Both the position numbers and the translations under genes were made by a program. Of a DNA stretch of 36,958 nt, positions 1 to 7,335 are shown piece after piece. This DNA comes from a virus. The number at the start of each line of letters is the position of its first letter. Within the stretch, counting starts at the first letter, position 1. The notes under the pieces were generated by a model. That model was not told the DNA's origin, did no database searches, and saw only the letters and a list, made by a program, of their open reading frames with translations. The DNA is taken from the IMG/VR virus record IMGVR_UViG_3300044922_000470, positions 1-36,958 of that record. One strand, given 5' to 3'.

Positions 1-183
1 TGTCTTCTTAATCCCGATCTGCCCTGTGGCTCCCGCGCCCAACTCCACCACCGAGCCGCCTCGCACGAACTGCACCTCGACGGGAACCGTGTCGCGGCGG
101 GTGAAATAGAGCGTGTTGACCCGTTGCGTCAAAACGGGCGAGACAACAAATTCAGAGGAGTCGAGATTGACGTAAACGCGCAT
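1..183 (-). CDS. Tail appendage protein, paralogue copy 1 (truncated by window edge)
   Basis: Only the first 61 codons are present; the gene runs off the left edge. It starts with ATG at 181-183 and reads MRVYVNLDSSEF, nearly the same as the full-length 177-residue protein at 36003-36536, so it is a diverged second copy. The full copy looks like a beta-rich, Ig-like phage appendage protein of the kind found at the start of baseplate or fibre proteins, but I cannot name a family with certainty. It follows the epimerase-like gene in the same direction, as its paralogue does at the other end of the window. The first 24 bases match the paralogue exactly, then substitutions appear, so this is true duplication and divergence, not a simple terminal repeat. 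Confidence 0.7.
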   Translation of the reverse strand, partial: MRVYVNLDSSEFVVSPVLTQRVNTLYFTRRDTVPVEVQFVRGGSVVELGAGATGQIGIKKT

Positions 184-204
184 AGCAGCCTGTCCCTCGC
201 CCCT

Positions 205-211
205 GTGTCAA
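205..211 (-). promoter_or_regulatory. TTGACAC motif before appendage copy 1
   Basis: Minus-strand TTGACAC, ending 21 bases before the ATG at 183, in the short gap after the epimerase stop codon. It is one of a recurring set at uncoupled gene junctions; its role is unknown. Confidence 0.4.
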
Positions 212-215
212 AGTG

Positions 216-644
216 TCAGCGCGACTCCACGTCCCACCGAAACGGGAATGCAAGCGGCCCCCGGCGCTCCTCGTCAGGATTGGCGGGATCGTATTCGCGG
301 GATGGAAGGTTAAGAATCGCCGCCTCGCGGAGGCTGTGGCACGGGGTGAAGCCGTGAAACAACCCTGCTGGGATGATGAGAAGCTGCGGGGCGTCGGCGG
401 AAAGGATGACGGTTTGCCCCCGCTTGGCCTCGGCGTCCCAGATGCCGACTTTGGCCGCGCCCGCTACGCAATACCAGCGATCGACTTGCAGCCTGTGGCG
501 GTGCCACGCCTTCACCACGCCCGCCGAGCAGGTCGTGATGTAGGCTTGGCCGAAGCCGTGCGCGTCATCCGATGCGCGGAAGATTTCGGTGAGCTTGCCC
601 CGCTCATCGAGGTGGGCCGTGAGCGGTCGCAGGGTGGCTAACAT
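216..644 (-). CDS. dTDP-4-dehydrorhamnose 3,5-epimerase-like cupin, copy 1
   Basis: This is a small cupin of the RmlC (dTDP-sugar 3,5-epimerase) group. Visible marks are DERGKLTEIF near the N-terminus, KAWHRHRLQ with the two histidines expected at the active site, an aspartate-tryptophan step right after it, HGF in the second barrel half, and a C-terminal NPDE segment typical of the short RmlC-related proteins. The usual role is inversion at C3/C5 of a nucleotide-linked keto-deoxysugar; here it may supply or modify a sugar for the neighbouring glycosyltransferase (638-1678), whose stop it overlaps. ATG at 644 is preferred because AGGA lies nine bases upstream; an in-frame ATG at 653 is possible. 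A second copy enters the window from the right edge. Family is fairly sure; substrate is unknown. Confidence 0.8.
   Translation of the reverse strand: MLATLRPLTAHLDERGKLTEIFRASDDAHGFGQAYITTCSAGVVKAWHRHRLQVDRWYCVAGAAKVGIWDAEAKRGQTVILSADAPQLLIIPAGLFHGFTPCHSLREAAILNLPSREYDPANPDEERRGPLAFPFRWDVESR
484..607. repeat. 124-bp exact repeat, left member (matches 36835-36958)
   Basis: Every base from 484 to 607 matches 36835-36958, and the right member stops exactly at the last base of the window. The last mismatch is 483 versus 36834. It lies inside the epimerase-like gene and is the most conserved part of a longer diverged duplication. Confidence 0.95.
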
Positions 645-1678
645 GGCATCCATTCCTGTTGCCGCACCCGAAGGTGGCCGCGATATTCGCCTTCTGTCTC
701 GTGGTAGGCTCGGTAATGGGTATATTCGGGTGCGTCTGCGGGTGCGTCCTTGCCCTTGCGCTTCACATGATCCGCCGCTGTGTGAGGGATGCAGGCAATC
801 CGAAGCCCTGCCGGGTGCCACCTGTGCCAACAAAGGAACAGGTCTTGTGTGCCCCTGCCGTCGTAGCCCTCAAAGGTTGCCAGCGCGAGCGCCTTGGCCG
901 AAAGAAGCGTGCAGCCCAAGCCGCACCAATCGGACGGGACGATAGCCCCCCTGCCGATTCCGGGGAACGCGAAGTCCAGCCACCCGCGTCTGCGCCATCC
1001 ATGCTTGGCCGTGACTTCAAAGACGTTGCCGTCTGGCGCGCATCGCTTTACCCGCTCGTGGAGTCGCCCCAACCTCTTGCCTTCGCGCTCGCCGATCTTC
1101 TGGTCTTTGCAGTCCTTCAACCGCTCGCGGCAAGCCTCCAAGGCGCGGACGAGGCGCGGCGGCAGTCGCCTTTCTTTCTCGGTGAAGTCTTCGGCAATCG
1201 GGTTCTGGGGCGTGCCATTGCCCCCAAGGAAAAGGCCATTCGGATAGGTCACAGCGGCAACATCGTAAAAGTTTGACCCATCCGCCTGCGGCATAGTCAG
1301 CGCCCACTCGGCCACCCGGAGCGCGTCTGCCGGGACAAGGTTGTCGGCCTCCACCGACCACAACATCGAGGCGCGGATCTTGCGGGCAGCGGCCAACGCG
1401 GCCCCCTGTAGGGCGGCAATCCGCATCTGTGCGGGCGCCTGGTAGTCCTTGCCCTCGGCTCCCCCGTCATCGAGCGGAAGCTGCACGGCTTGTATCCTCC
1501 ACCCTTCGGGCAGTTCGTGGCGCGCTGCTTCGATGGCCTGCTTGGCCTCGTCCGACTGGTCGGTCGCCAGAATGAAATGCGCCTCGGCGTGGTGCCCGGC
1601 TGCGGCGGTGATGCGCCGAAGGAACTGGGGCCAGCAGTGGAAATAGCTCTTGGTTGCGTATGTCGCGATAGCCAGCAC
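638..1678 (-). CDS. Putative glycosyltransferase (GT-A-like)
   Basis: A 346-residue protein starting with GTG at 1676-1678 (LAIATYATKS). The opening beta-strand, a segment SVEADNLVP about a third of the way in (position of the acidic DxD-like metal/nucleotide motif of GT-A enzymes), and a late GTQDLFLCWH stretch are what one sees in family-2-like glycosyltransferases. The middle is rich in Arg/Lys and helical. It directly precedes, and overlaps by a few bases, the RmlC-like epimerase, which suggests a two-gene sugar-modification unit. It sits at the far end of the tail operon rather than in a host polysaccharide cluster, so the acceptor may be a phage structural protein or the host surface. 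The assignment rests on motif shape and context only. Confidence 0.5.
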   Translation of the reverse strand: MLAIATYATKSYFHCWPQFLRRITAAAGHHAEAHFILATDQSDEAKQAIEAARHELPEGWRIQAVQLPLDDGGAEGKDYQAPAQMRIAALQGAALAAARKIRASMLWSVEADNLVPADALRVAEWALTMPQADGSNFYDVAAVTYPNGLFLGGNGTPQNPIAEDFTEKERRLPPRLVRALEACRERLKDCKDQKIGEREGKRLGRLHERVKRCAPDGNVFEVTAKHGWRRRGWLDFAFPGIGRGAIVPSDWCGLGCTLLSAKALALATFEGYDGRGTQDLFLCWHRWHPAGLRIACIPHTAADHVKRKGKDAPADAPEYTHYRAYHETEGEYRGHLRVRQQEWMPC

Positions 1679-1693
1679 TCGCGGGCGGGCGGT

Positions 1694-1700
1694 GTGTCAA
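1694..1700 (-). promoter_or_regulatory. TTGACAC motif before glycosyltransferase
   Basis: Minus-strand TTGACAC in the gap between the stop at 1704 and the GTG at 1678, with 15 bases between motif and start codon. Same spacing class as the other junction motifs. Confidence 0.4.
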
Positions 1701-1703
1701 GCG

Positions 1704-3467
1704 TCAGTATTCCTCTGCATTCAAATAAATGGGCATTGCTGGCGGAAGGGGAGTCTCGTTGCGAAAAACCTCAAAGACGCAGGGAGCAAATGACGGCTCC
1801 AAGTAACTGATAGGAACCCAATATGTTGATTCTTTGGCTCCCGTCCACGTTGTGTCGTGGCCCTCAAACCATGAGGTGTCGCCATTTGCGTTTTTGAACA
1901 GCCCGCGCGGCATTTCAATCCGCGCAGTTTGGGCATTGCCCAAATTGCCGCCAATCAACCCCGCACGATACCCCAAAAAGCTGGCCCACGTTGACCCGGA
2001 AACTCCAAAGCTAATGGATTTTGTCGTGCTTACCTCATCGGTGCCGCTTTGCGTTGTCGTCTGAAAGGTCGCGCTGTTTTGTGAAAATGTTGCTGGGAAA
2101 TCAACAATGGGCGCTACTGTTGTCAGACCAGCAAACCCTCCATCTATGGCTGTATTAAATATGAATTGTAAGCTGGCGAAGCTAAAGAATCCTTCGCCAA
2201 CAAAGAACAAACCTTTCGATTCATTTACTTTTACTCCGCGCGGACCATACCCGCTCATAATTGGCGGCCCAGCTATGCGCGGGAAGCCGTAGACAATCTG
2301 TTTGCTCACAGTTGTGTTGCCAGAGCAGCTTGTCGTTCCCGAATAGCTTCCGTTTATCAGAGTGTTGGCTGTGCGCGTAAGTGCCGTGTTGTTAACGGAC
2401 ACGGTGTTGACGGTCGTTGTTTGTATTTCTCCTAAGACAATCCAGCTATTGCCGCCGATAATATCACGTTTTGTTAATTCTGTGACTGTCCCGCTTGTTG
2501 CGGCGATTGTTTCTGTGTTCCCGTAATGCGTTATTGCAGGCTGGCCGCTTAATTGTAGCGTAATGTTACTGTTTGCGGTTCCTGCATAAACAACACGAGT
2601 CGTTCTGGTTGATCCATTGATCACTTGTGCATAACCGTTAATTGTGACCGTCGACCTAGAAAATGAGTTACGCTTGTGGGATTTGGATATTGTGCTTACA
2701 GAAGATTGAATTGTTTGTGCTGCTTGTGAAATTGTGAATATGTGCAAACTTGCTGTCTGCCTAAGATCAGAAACGGTTGTTCGTGTTGTCGAAATCGCAT
2801 TGTCTGTAAGCGGTTTGCTCCACTGCGGAGCTTGGTTAACAACCCACAGAACTTCGTTTTCATCGGCTAAATAAATTGTGTCAGCAGCATTGCCGACTGT
2901 TGTTCCATCTTCGGTGATGTTTGTTCTTGTTTTGGTTAAAGTTGTTCCTGATGTGTAAAAATAGGTGCCATTATTTTCTGTAGAAGCAAAAGTAAGCCGA
3001 GTTGCGCTTTCTTGACTTAGCTGCGTGGTGTCTGTTGTCCATCGTGAGCTTTCTCGGGTGCTGCTGGCCGTGATGCTTCCATAAACAGTAAATGCTTCGG
3101 TTGTTGATGTTTGTTTTGCAAAAGAATACAGAGTGGACCCACTAGAGCTTCCAGATGTCGTGCCCGTTAAAAAAAATGTGCCAAAAGTGTCTGACGTTGA
3201 AACAGTGATGGTTGTGGGCACCCCAAGCGCGCCCCCGGTGACGGCATAAGAAGAATAGTAATTGTATTCTTTGTATAGTGAGCTTGTGTAGCCAGTGGCG
3301 TTGTAGGTTTCTACGAAACTTGATATCTCGGTTGAACCAGATCCTTCTGCAAGGCTTATATCAGTGTTGGTTCCAGCATATTCAGATTGATACGATGTTA
3401 AGAACGACAAAATGCCTGAACAGCATTTTTCGAACGCAACCTCCCTTGCGGTAGTCCACGAAATCAT
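1704..3467 (-). CDS. Thr/Ser-rich tail-associated protein of unknown family
   Basis: A 587-residue protein, very rich in Thr, Ser, Asn and Gly, that I do not recognise. ATG at 3467 overlaps the upstream TGA (ATGA), which fixes the start. The N-terminus (MISWTTAREVAF) is short and helical; most of the rest reads as repeated short beta-strands (NTVSVNNTALTRT), followed by a more globular C-terminus with many aromatic residues (YWVPISYLEPSF). Its place after the tape-measure and two minor tail genes suggests a tail-tip or host-contact protein. The DNA is clearly richer in A and T than its neighbours, which suggests separate acquisition. No signal peptide, collagen repeat or enzyme motif is visible. 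Confidence 0.65.
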   Translation of the reverse strand: MISWTTAREVAFEKCCSGILSFLTSYQSEYAGTNTDISLAEGSGSTEISSFVETYNATGYTSSLYKEYNYYSSYAVTGGALGVPTTITVSTSDTFGTFFLTGTTSGSSSGSTLYSFAKQTSTTEAFTVYGSITASSTRESSRWTTDTTQLSQESATRLTFASTENNGTYFYTSGTTLTKTRTNITEDGTTVGNAADTIYLADENEVLWVVNQAPQWSKPLTDNAISTTRTTVSDLRQTASLHIFTISQAAQTIQSSVSTISKSHKRNSFSRSTVTINGYAQVINGSTRTTRVVYAGTANSNITLQLSGQPAITHYGNTETIAATSGTVTELTKRDIIGGNSWIVLGEIQTTTVNTVSVNNTALTRTANTLINGSYSGTTSCSGNTTVSKQIVYGFPRIAGPPIMSGYGPRGVKVNESKGLFFVGEGFFSFASLQFIFNTAIDGGFAGLTTVAPIVDFPATFSQNSATFQTTTQSGTDEVSTTKSISFGVSGSTWASFLGYRAGLIGGNLGNAQTARIEMPRGLFKNANGDTSWFEGHDTTWTGAKESTYWVPISYLEPSFAPCVFEVFRNETPLPPAMPIYLNAEEY

Positions 3468-4093
3468 GGCCCGAGGACGTAGTAAATGTCGTATGGTGAT
3501 TCGCCTGGGGAGGCCGCAGGATTGGCGCTGGTGACAAGCCAAGTGCGGATTGGCAGGCTGATATGGTCCGCCCCAATGACGCGATAAACCTGCCCCTCGA
3601 AAAATAGGCCAAAGAGGTATTCGATTTCGGACTCAATGCCAAACTTTTGCGGCTGCTGAACGGTTGGTTCTGCTGTGTCGATTGCGATTGTCACGCCTGT
3701 AATGGCTTCCCCATCCGTGGTGATGACGGCTTTGGCATAATGCAGGCCCGTTCCCGCGCACTCAAATTCCTCGTCCCAATTTGAAGGCAGAATGCCGTTG
3801 AGTGTTCCGGGTTGGACGCGCACGAGATAAGGCGGGCTCTCGTCTTCGGGGTCGGCATCGGGATCGACGCGGGCGATTAAGTCCCAAGGTTGGCGGGTGG
3901 TTGGGGCGGAGGTGCCGCCGCCCGGAGGAACCCGGATAGAAATGTGCGTTCCGTCCCCTGTGACGCGAGCAGAGAGGGGCGCGGCCACTACCGGGCGGTT
4001 GCGCTTAATCTCAGAAAGAATGCGGTTGAGCTTGTCGGCTGTAATCTCCGACAAAAGCGGCCTGCCAGACTGAAATGGGCTAATGCCTTCCAT
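3464..4093 (-). CDS. Minor tail protein, unknown family
   Basis: A 209-residue protein of unrecognised family. It opens with MEGISPFQSGRPLLSEIT and a helical stretch (ADKLNRILSEIKRN) followed by a beta-rich, Asp/Glu/Pro-containing body. It begins shortly after the stop of the gene at 4103 and its own stop overlaps the next ATG. The order tape measure, two medium-sized proteins, then a long Thr-rich protein fits a tail-tip assembly region, so a structural or tip-assembly role is likely. I see no catalytic motif, membrane segment or cysteine pair. Confidence 0.6.
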   Translation of the reverse strand: MEGISPFQSGRPLLSEITADKLNRILSEIKRNRPVVAAPLSARVTGDGTHISIRVPPGGGTSAPTTRQPWDLIARVDPDADPEDESPPYLVRVQPGTLNGILPSNWDEEFECAGTGLHYAKAVITTDGEAITGVTIAIDTAEPTVQQPQKFGIESEIEYLFGLFFEGQVYRVIGADHISLPIRTWLVTSANPAASPGESPYDIYYVLGP

Positions 4094-4102
4094 GATGGTG
4101 GC

Positions 4103-4798
4103 TTATGTGCCGTCGTAGATCACTTTTTCCGGGTCCCACCCGTTGCGGTCGGAGAGCATCCATTCTTTTGTCACCTCGTAGGCTACGGTTCCAGTGGGCC
4201 GGGCCACGCTGCGCGCATTGATTGAGGTCAAAAGCCAGTTTTGGGTGTTTCCAACCGCTGGCGTGCGGCTCGGTGCGTTGACCGTGCAAAGCTCTTTAAG
4301 GTTGGGCAGGGCCGTTTCCAGCGTGGTTTGGCGATAGGAAACCGCAGGGGCGAGGTAATATTCCTGGCCTCGCAGGAGCAGCTTGTAGAGGATGCGCGCC
4401 TTATTGTCTTCCTCTGTTGGAACAAGTGTGGTGTCGGGATCTGCGCCATTCTGAATAGCTGATTTGATTTCTTTTAGCGCCGCGTCGCTTACAGAATCCT
4501 TAAATGTGGGATGCGCCTCGGTCGGGATCTCCCGCGCTCCACCGATAAGCTCTGTGGTCGCTCCTCCTCCCGCGCTTCCGCCGCTTCCTCCCGCATCTTG
4601 GCCCTGCGTCCATGTGACTGTCACGCGAGTCGTTCCGCCCTCGCCCTGGGCAAAATCCGCAGAGGTGATCGTTGCTCCCTGCACGGCGGTCGGGTTGACC
4701 GACGTTTCGCCTGCGGTCAAAACATAGACCTGCTTGGTAAGTTTCTTGCCGTCTGGCGTATAGCTGATGCCGCCGCCTGTTGTAGTTACTTGCGCCAT
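4103..4798 (-). CDS. Tail-region protein of unknown function
   Basis: A 231-residue protein starting MAQVTTTGGG just after the tape-measure stop. The first third is beta-rich, then comes a glycine/serine linker (around residues 68-80, GGSGGSAGGG), then a helical part with SDAALKEIKSAIQ and a C-terminal domain ending near EKVIYDGT. The flexible linker between two compact parts is common in phage tail-tip proteins, which agrees with its position between tape measure and the minor tail genes. No family is recognised. Confidence 0.6.
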   Translation of the reverse strand: MAQVTTTGGGISYTPDGKKLTKQVYVLTAGETSVNPTAVQGATITSADFAQGEGGTTRVTVTWTQGQDAGGSGGSAGGGATTELIGGAREIPTEAHPTFKDSVSDAALKEIKSAIQNGADPDTTLVPTEEDNKARILYKLLLRGQEYYLAPAVSYRQTTLETALPNLKELCTVNAPSRTPAVGNTQNWLLTSINARSVARPTGTVAYEVTKEWMLSDRNGWDPEKVIYDGT

Positions 4799-4801
4799 AG
4801 G

Positions 4802-6187
4802 TTATCGAGAGTTGCTCAAAACGAGCGGTTCGCCTTTTTCCAAGGCTTTGAGAATGTTTTTTAGAAAATCGTTTGCTCGCCGCTGAAGCTCTTTGGGATC
4901 GTCGCCACGCACGCGGAAAAACTCGGTGGATGCACCGCCGATGCGTTGCAGGGCGGATGCGCCAAAGTCGCCGTTAAAAGCTGATTGCTGCGCTTGTTGC
5001 AGCGCAATCCGTAATGCCTCTTCCTGTTGCTCGCGGGCAAAATTGGCGGCATCTACGCGGAAGCCGCCCAAAGCCGCCTCTGCCGTGCCGGGGCCAAACT
5101 GTGGCCCTTGGCCGCGCGCTGCCGCCTCTTGCTGGCGGCGAAGTTCCTCAATGCCCTCAAAACTGCCCGGCCCAAGCTGTCGGCCAATGACGTTTCCGCG
5201 ACGAGTTCCAGACTCTAAAGCGGCTTGTTTTTCTTTTTCGCGCGTAATTTCTTTTTCGGATTGTAACCGTTCTTGAATCGCAGCCGCCTCGTTCTCCGCC
5301 GCAATTCTGGCCTCAAGTTTGGCTTTGGCTTCAGCAATAAACTCTGGCGAGGAGTTGTCACGAAGCTGATCGTCTAAGCGGCGGCGTTCTTCGCGTTGCT
5401 TTTGTTCGCGCTGTATGCGCGCGGTCGCAGACTGGTCGCCAGCCGATTCGGATAACTGTTCGGCGTCCAATCTTTGGCGCTCTAGCGATGCCAGCAACGC
5501 TTGCTGCGCTTTTGATCTTTGGTCTTGTTCTTGTGAGCGCAATCCGCCAGTCACAAAATTAAGCCCAAGAAAATCAGCCCCACGATTTAACAGTTGTCCG
5601 GGCTTTGCAGAAAAGAAGTTTGCAAATGCGCTGCGCGTATCTTTGCCGATTGTTTCTTTGATGATTTTGCCAGTCTGATCGGCCAGGCTATTCAGTTGCT
5701 TGTAGCCAGATATGGCGGCATCCAATGTTGGCGCCGCCCCGGCCTCGCCAAGAACTTGATTAAATTGCTCTTGAACTGACGTAGCTGCTTTTACGGCCTC
5801 GCTTAACTGATCGAATGCGGATGCGATTACCTTTCCGACCGTAGCCGCAACGCCAATCATTATGGCAAATCGGCCAAGGACGCCGCCAATTCCGTTGCTA
5901 AATTCTTGGGGGGGATTGGGGTCGAACGCCTGCTGCGCGGCCTCACGCGCCTGTTTAAGCTGTTGCTGCAACTCCCGCAGCGGCCCGAGGCCATAGTCAC
6001 CGATGTCTATATCTATCGGCCCGCCGCTGCCGCCCGGCTGTTTTACTTGCGGCATTCTTGGCGCGGTGGATGCCCGCGCAAAAGTCTGCTGCACTTGTGT
6101 CGCCGTCTTTTGTGCATCGGCCAAGACGGACTGAAAACCAGTTTGCGTCTGGTTGGCCGCTGTGATTTTTACTTTTACTTCAGCCAT
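4802..6187 (-). CDS. Tape measure protein (short)
   Basis: A 461-residue protein, long and mostly helical, with many Gln, Ala, Glu and Arg residues. One hydrophobic segment lies about residues 98-125 (GRFAIMIGVAATVG), and a long charged coiled coil follows with repeats such as REQKQREERRRL and EKEITREKEKQ. This is the usual make-up of a tail-length tape measure protein, which fills the tail tube and helps DNA entry. ATG at 6187 is chosen because it overlaps the upstream stop by eight bases and the N-terminus MAEVKVKITA is clean; a longer reading frame exists but would sit inside the neighbour. If the usual rule of about 0.15 nm per residue holds, the tail would be near 70 nm. Confidence 0.75.
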   Translation of the reverse strand: MAEVKVKITAANQTQTGFQSVLADAQKTATQVQQTFARASTAPRMPQVKQPGGSGGPIDIDIGDYGLGPLRELQQQLKQAREAAQQAFDPNPPQEFSNGIGGVLGRFAIMIGVAATVGKVIASAFDQLSEAVKAATSVQEQFNQVLGEAGAAPTLDAAISGYKQLNSLADQTGKIIKETIGKDTRSAFANFFSAKPGQLLNRGADFLGLNFVTGGLRSQEQDQRSKAQQALLASLERQRLDAEQLSESAGDQSATARIQREQKQREERRRLDDQLRDNSSPEFIAEAKAKLEARIAAENEAAAIQERLQSEKEITREKEKQAALESGTRRGNVIGRQLGPGSFEGIEELRRQQEAAARGQGPQFGPGTAEAALGGFRVDAANFAREQQEEALRIALQQAQQSAFNGDFGASALQRIGGASTEFFRVRGDDPKELQRRANDFLKNILKALEKGEPLVLSNSR

Positions 6188-6743
6188 TGGATTCGTCCTC
6201 CTTCTTGGCCTTGCTGCGGGCAATGGCGATGCGCTCGGCGTCGGTCACGATGTCGAGGTGTGATCCGCTTTCTGTCTCGTAAGCCGCCGCTTCATACCAT
6301 GCCGCTGCGCCAACGGGCGTGGCCCACGCTTGCTGTTCGCTCATTCCAAGGCGCATGAGGCGGGCCACGGTGCTGATGGCATTCGGGATTTTGGACGGCT
6401 CGCCGCGCTCCTCCCCTGCCTTGGGTTGCTTGTTCCACATCTGCGGTGGGGCGCAGTAGTCGGCAACGTAGGTGCGCCAGCGGGCAACCTCGGCCACGAA
6501 ATCAATCTTGCGCCATTTCCACAGGCGGCAGGCAAAGGAATCCATGTCGGGCAAGACCAGCGCGGGACGCGAGCAGATCCACGCGGCAAGGCGCAATTCC
6601 TGCTCGCTGCCCATCTGCCCGTGGTAAAATGGCGAGCCGATGGCTTCCAAAGTAAAGGCGTGGCCCACGGAGAGCGGGAGCATTCGCAGCCCGCAAACGC
6701 GGTGCGTTGCGTTTAAGAACGCTTCAGCGGCCAGCGCATCCAT
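6180..6743 (-). CDS. Tail assembly chaperone-like protein
   Basis: A 187-residue protein between the tail tube candidate and the tape measure, the position where tailed phages encode tail assembly chaperones (gpG/gpGT in lambda). It is helical and rich in Trp and Ala, and ends with a charged tail (RSKAKKEDESNG). Its N-terminal half has LRMLPLSVGHAFTLEAIGSP, a pattern I associate with phage tail-assembly proteins that recognise the tape measure, but the call rests mainly on position. I see no obvious slippery sequence, and the overlap with the next gene is only eight bases, so a lambda-type frameshift product is not supported. Confidence 0.5.
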   Translation of the reverse strand: MDALAAEAFLNATHRVCGLRMLPLSVGHAFTLEAIGSPFYHGQMGSEQELRLAAWICSRPALVLPDMDSFACRLWKWRKIDFVAEVARWRTYVADYCAPPQMWNKQPKAGEERGEPSKIPNAISTVARLMRLGMSEQQAWATPVGAAAWYEAAAYETESGSHLDIVTDAERIAIARSKAKKEDESNG

Positions 6744-6754
6744 AGCGCGAGCCC

Positions 6755-7315
6755 TTACGATCCGGCAAAAGCGACCGTGGTGACGGTGACGCGCTGGTAA
6801 TCGGTGTTACCAAACCGCTTTTCAACTCGGATGGTGGAGGTAGAAGAATGGTCGCCTGTGGTGAGCGTTGATCCGCCGACTGCCGCCGTGTTGATGGCCG
6901 TGCCACGAATGTTTGACTTGACCACATCGCCCGACGTTTCGGCCTTTTCGGCGCTCAGAACTGTAAAGCTAATGCTATCGAGCGTGAAGCTGCTGCCTGT
7001 GAAGTCGCCCAAAACCTGCGCCGAAGCCTCGGCGCGGGGGTTGTAGAATCGGATGGCCGGGGGCGCAGTGTTGGCGCTGCCGCTTTCAATCAGTTGCTCG
7101 TCCACTTGGGCGGTGATGGTGGCGTTGAGAACCTCGTAGCTGCCAATCGTGCCAGCGCCGAAGGTGGTTCCGACCGTCTCGGTGGTTGTCTCCGTGCGGA
7201 CATACTTCGAGATGATCGTCGTGGTGACGCCGTTCTGGTCTTGAACCAGAAGTTTCTCAAACGTCTTGGCCGTGCTTTTGGAAAAAGCGCCCGAAACACC
7301 GTAGCTGATAGGCAT
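6755..7315 (-). CDS. Major tail tube protein candidate
   Basis: A 186-residue beta-rich protein starting MPISYGVSGAFSKS. Alternating Thr/Ser/Val strands, no cysteine and no long helix fit a tail tube subunit, and it lies directly between the tail terminator-like gene and the chaperone-like gene, where the tube gene is expected. There is no clear invasin-like C-terminal domain. A minus-strand TTGACAC lies 13 bases before its ATG, overlapping the stop codon of the gene before it. Function is by position and composition, not by a recognised family. Confidence 0.55.
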   Translation of the reverse strand: MPISYGVSGAFSKSTAKTFEKLLVQDQNGVTTTIISKYVRTETTTETVGTTFGAGTIGSYEVLNATITAQVDEQLIESGSANTAPPAIRFYNPRAEASAQVLGDFTGSSFTLDSISFTVLSAEKAETSGDVVKSNIRGTAINTAAVGGSTLTTGDHSSTSTIRVEKRFGNTDYQRVTVTTVAFAGS

Positions 7316-7328
7316 ACCCTCGCTGGGC

Positions 7329-7335
7329 GTGTCAA
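7329..7335 (-). promoter_or_regulatory. TTGACAC motif before tail tube gene
   Basis: Minus-strand TTGACAC; its TGA is the stop codon of the preceding gene (7332-7334). Thirteen bases separate it from the ATG at 7315, the same spacing as at 14871 and 30871. Confidence 0.45.

Noticed and set aside
6180-6743. Programmed frameshift in the tail assembly chaperone region
   Set aside because: No slippery heptamer was visible and the following frame is the tape measure itself with its own start.
7329-7335. TTGACA motifs as ordinary -35 promoter boxes
   Set aside because: They stand 13-21 bases from start codons in GC-rich gaps, with no room for a -10 box and a transcript start before the gene; left open as another type of signal.
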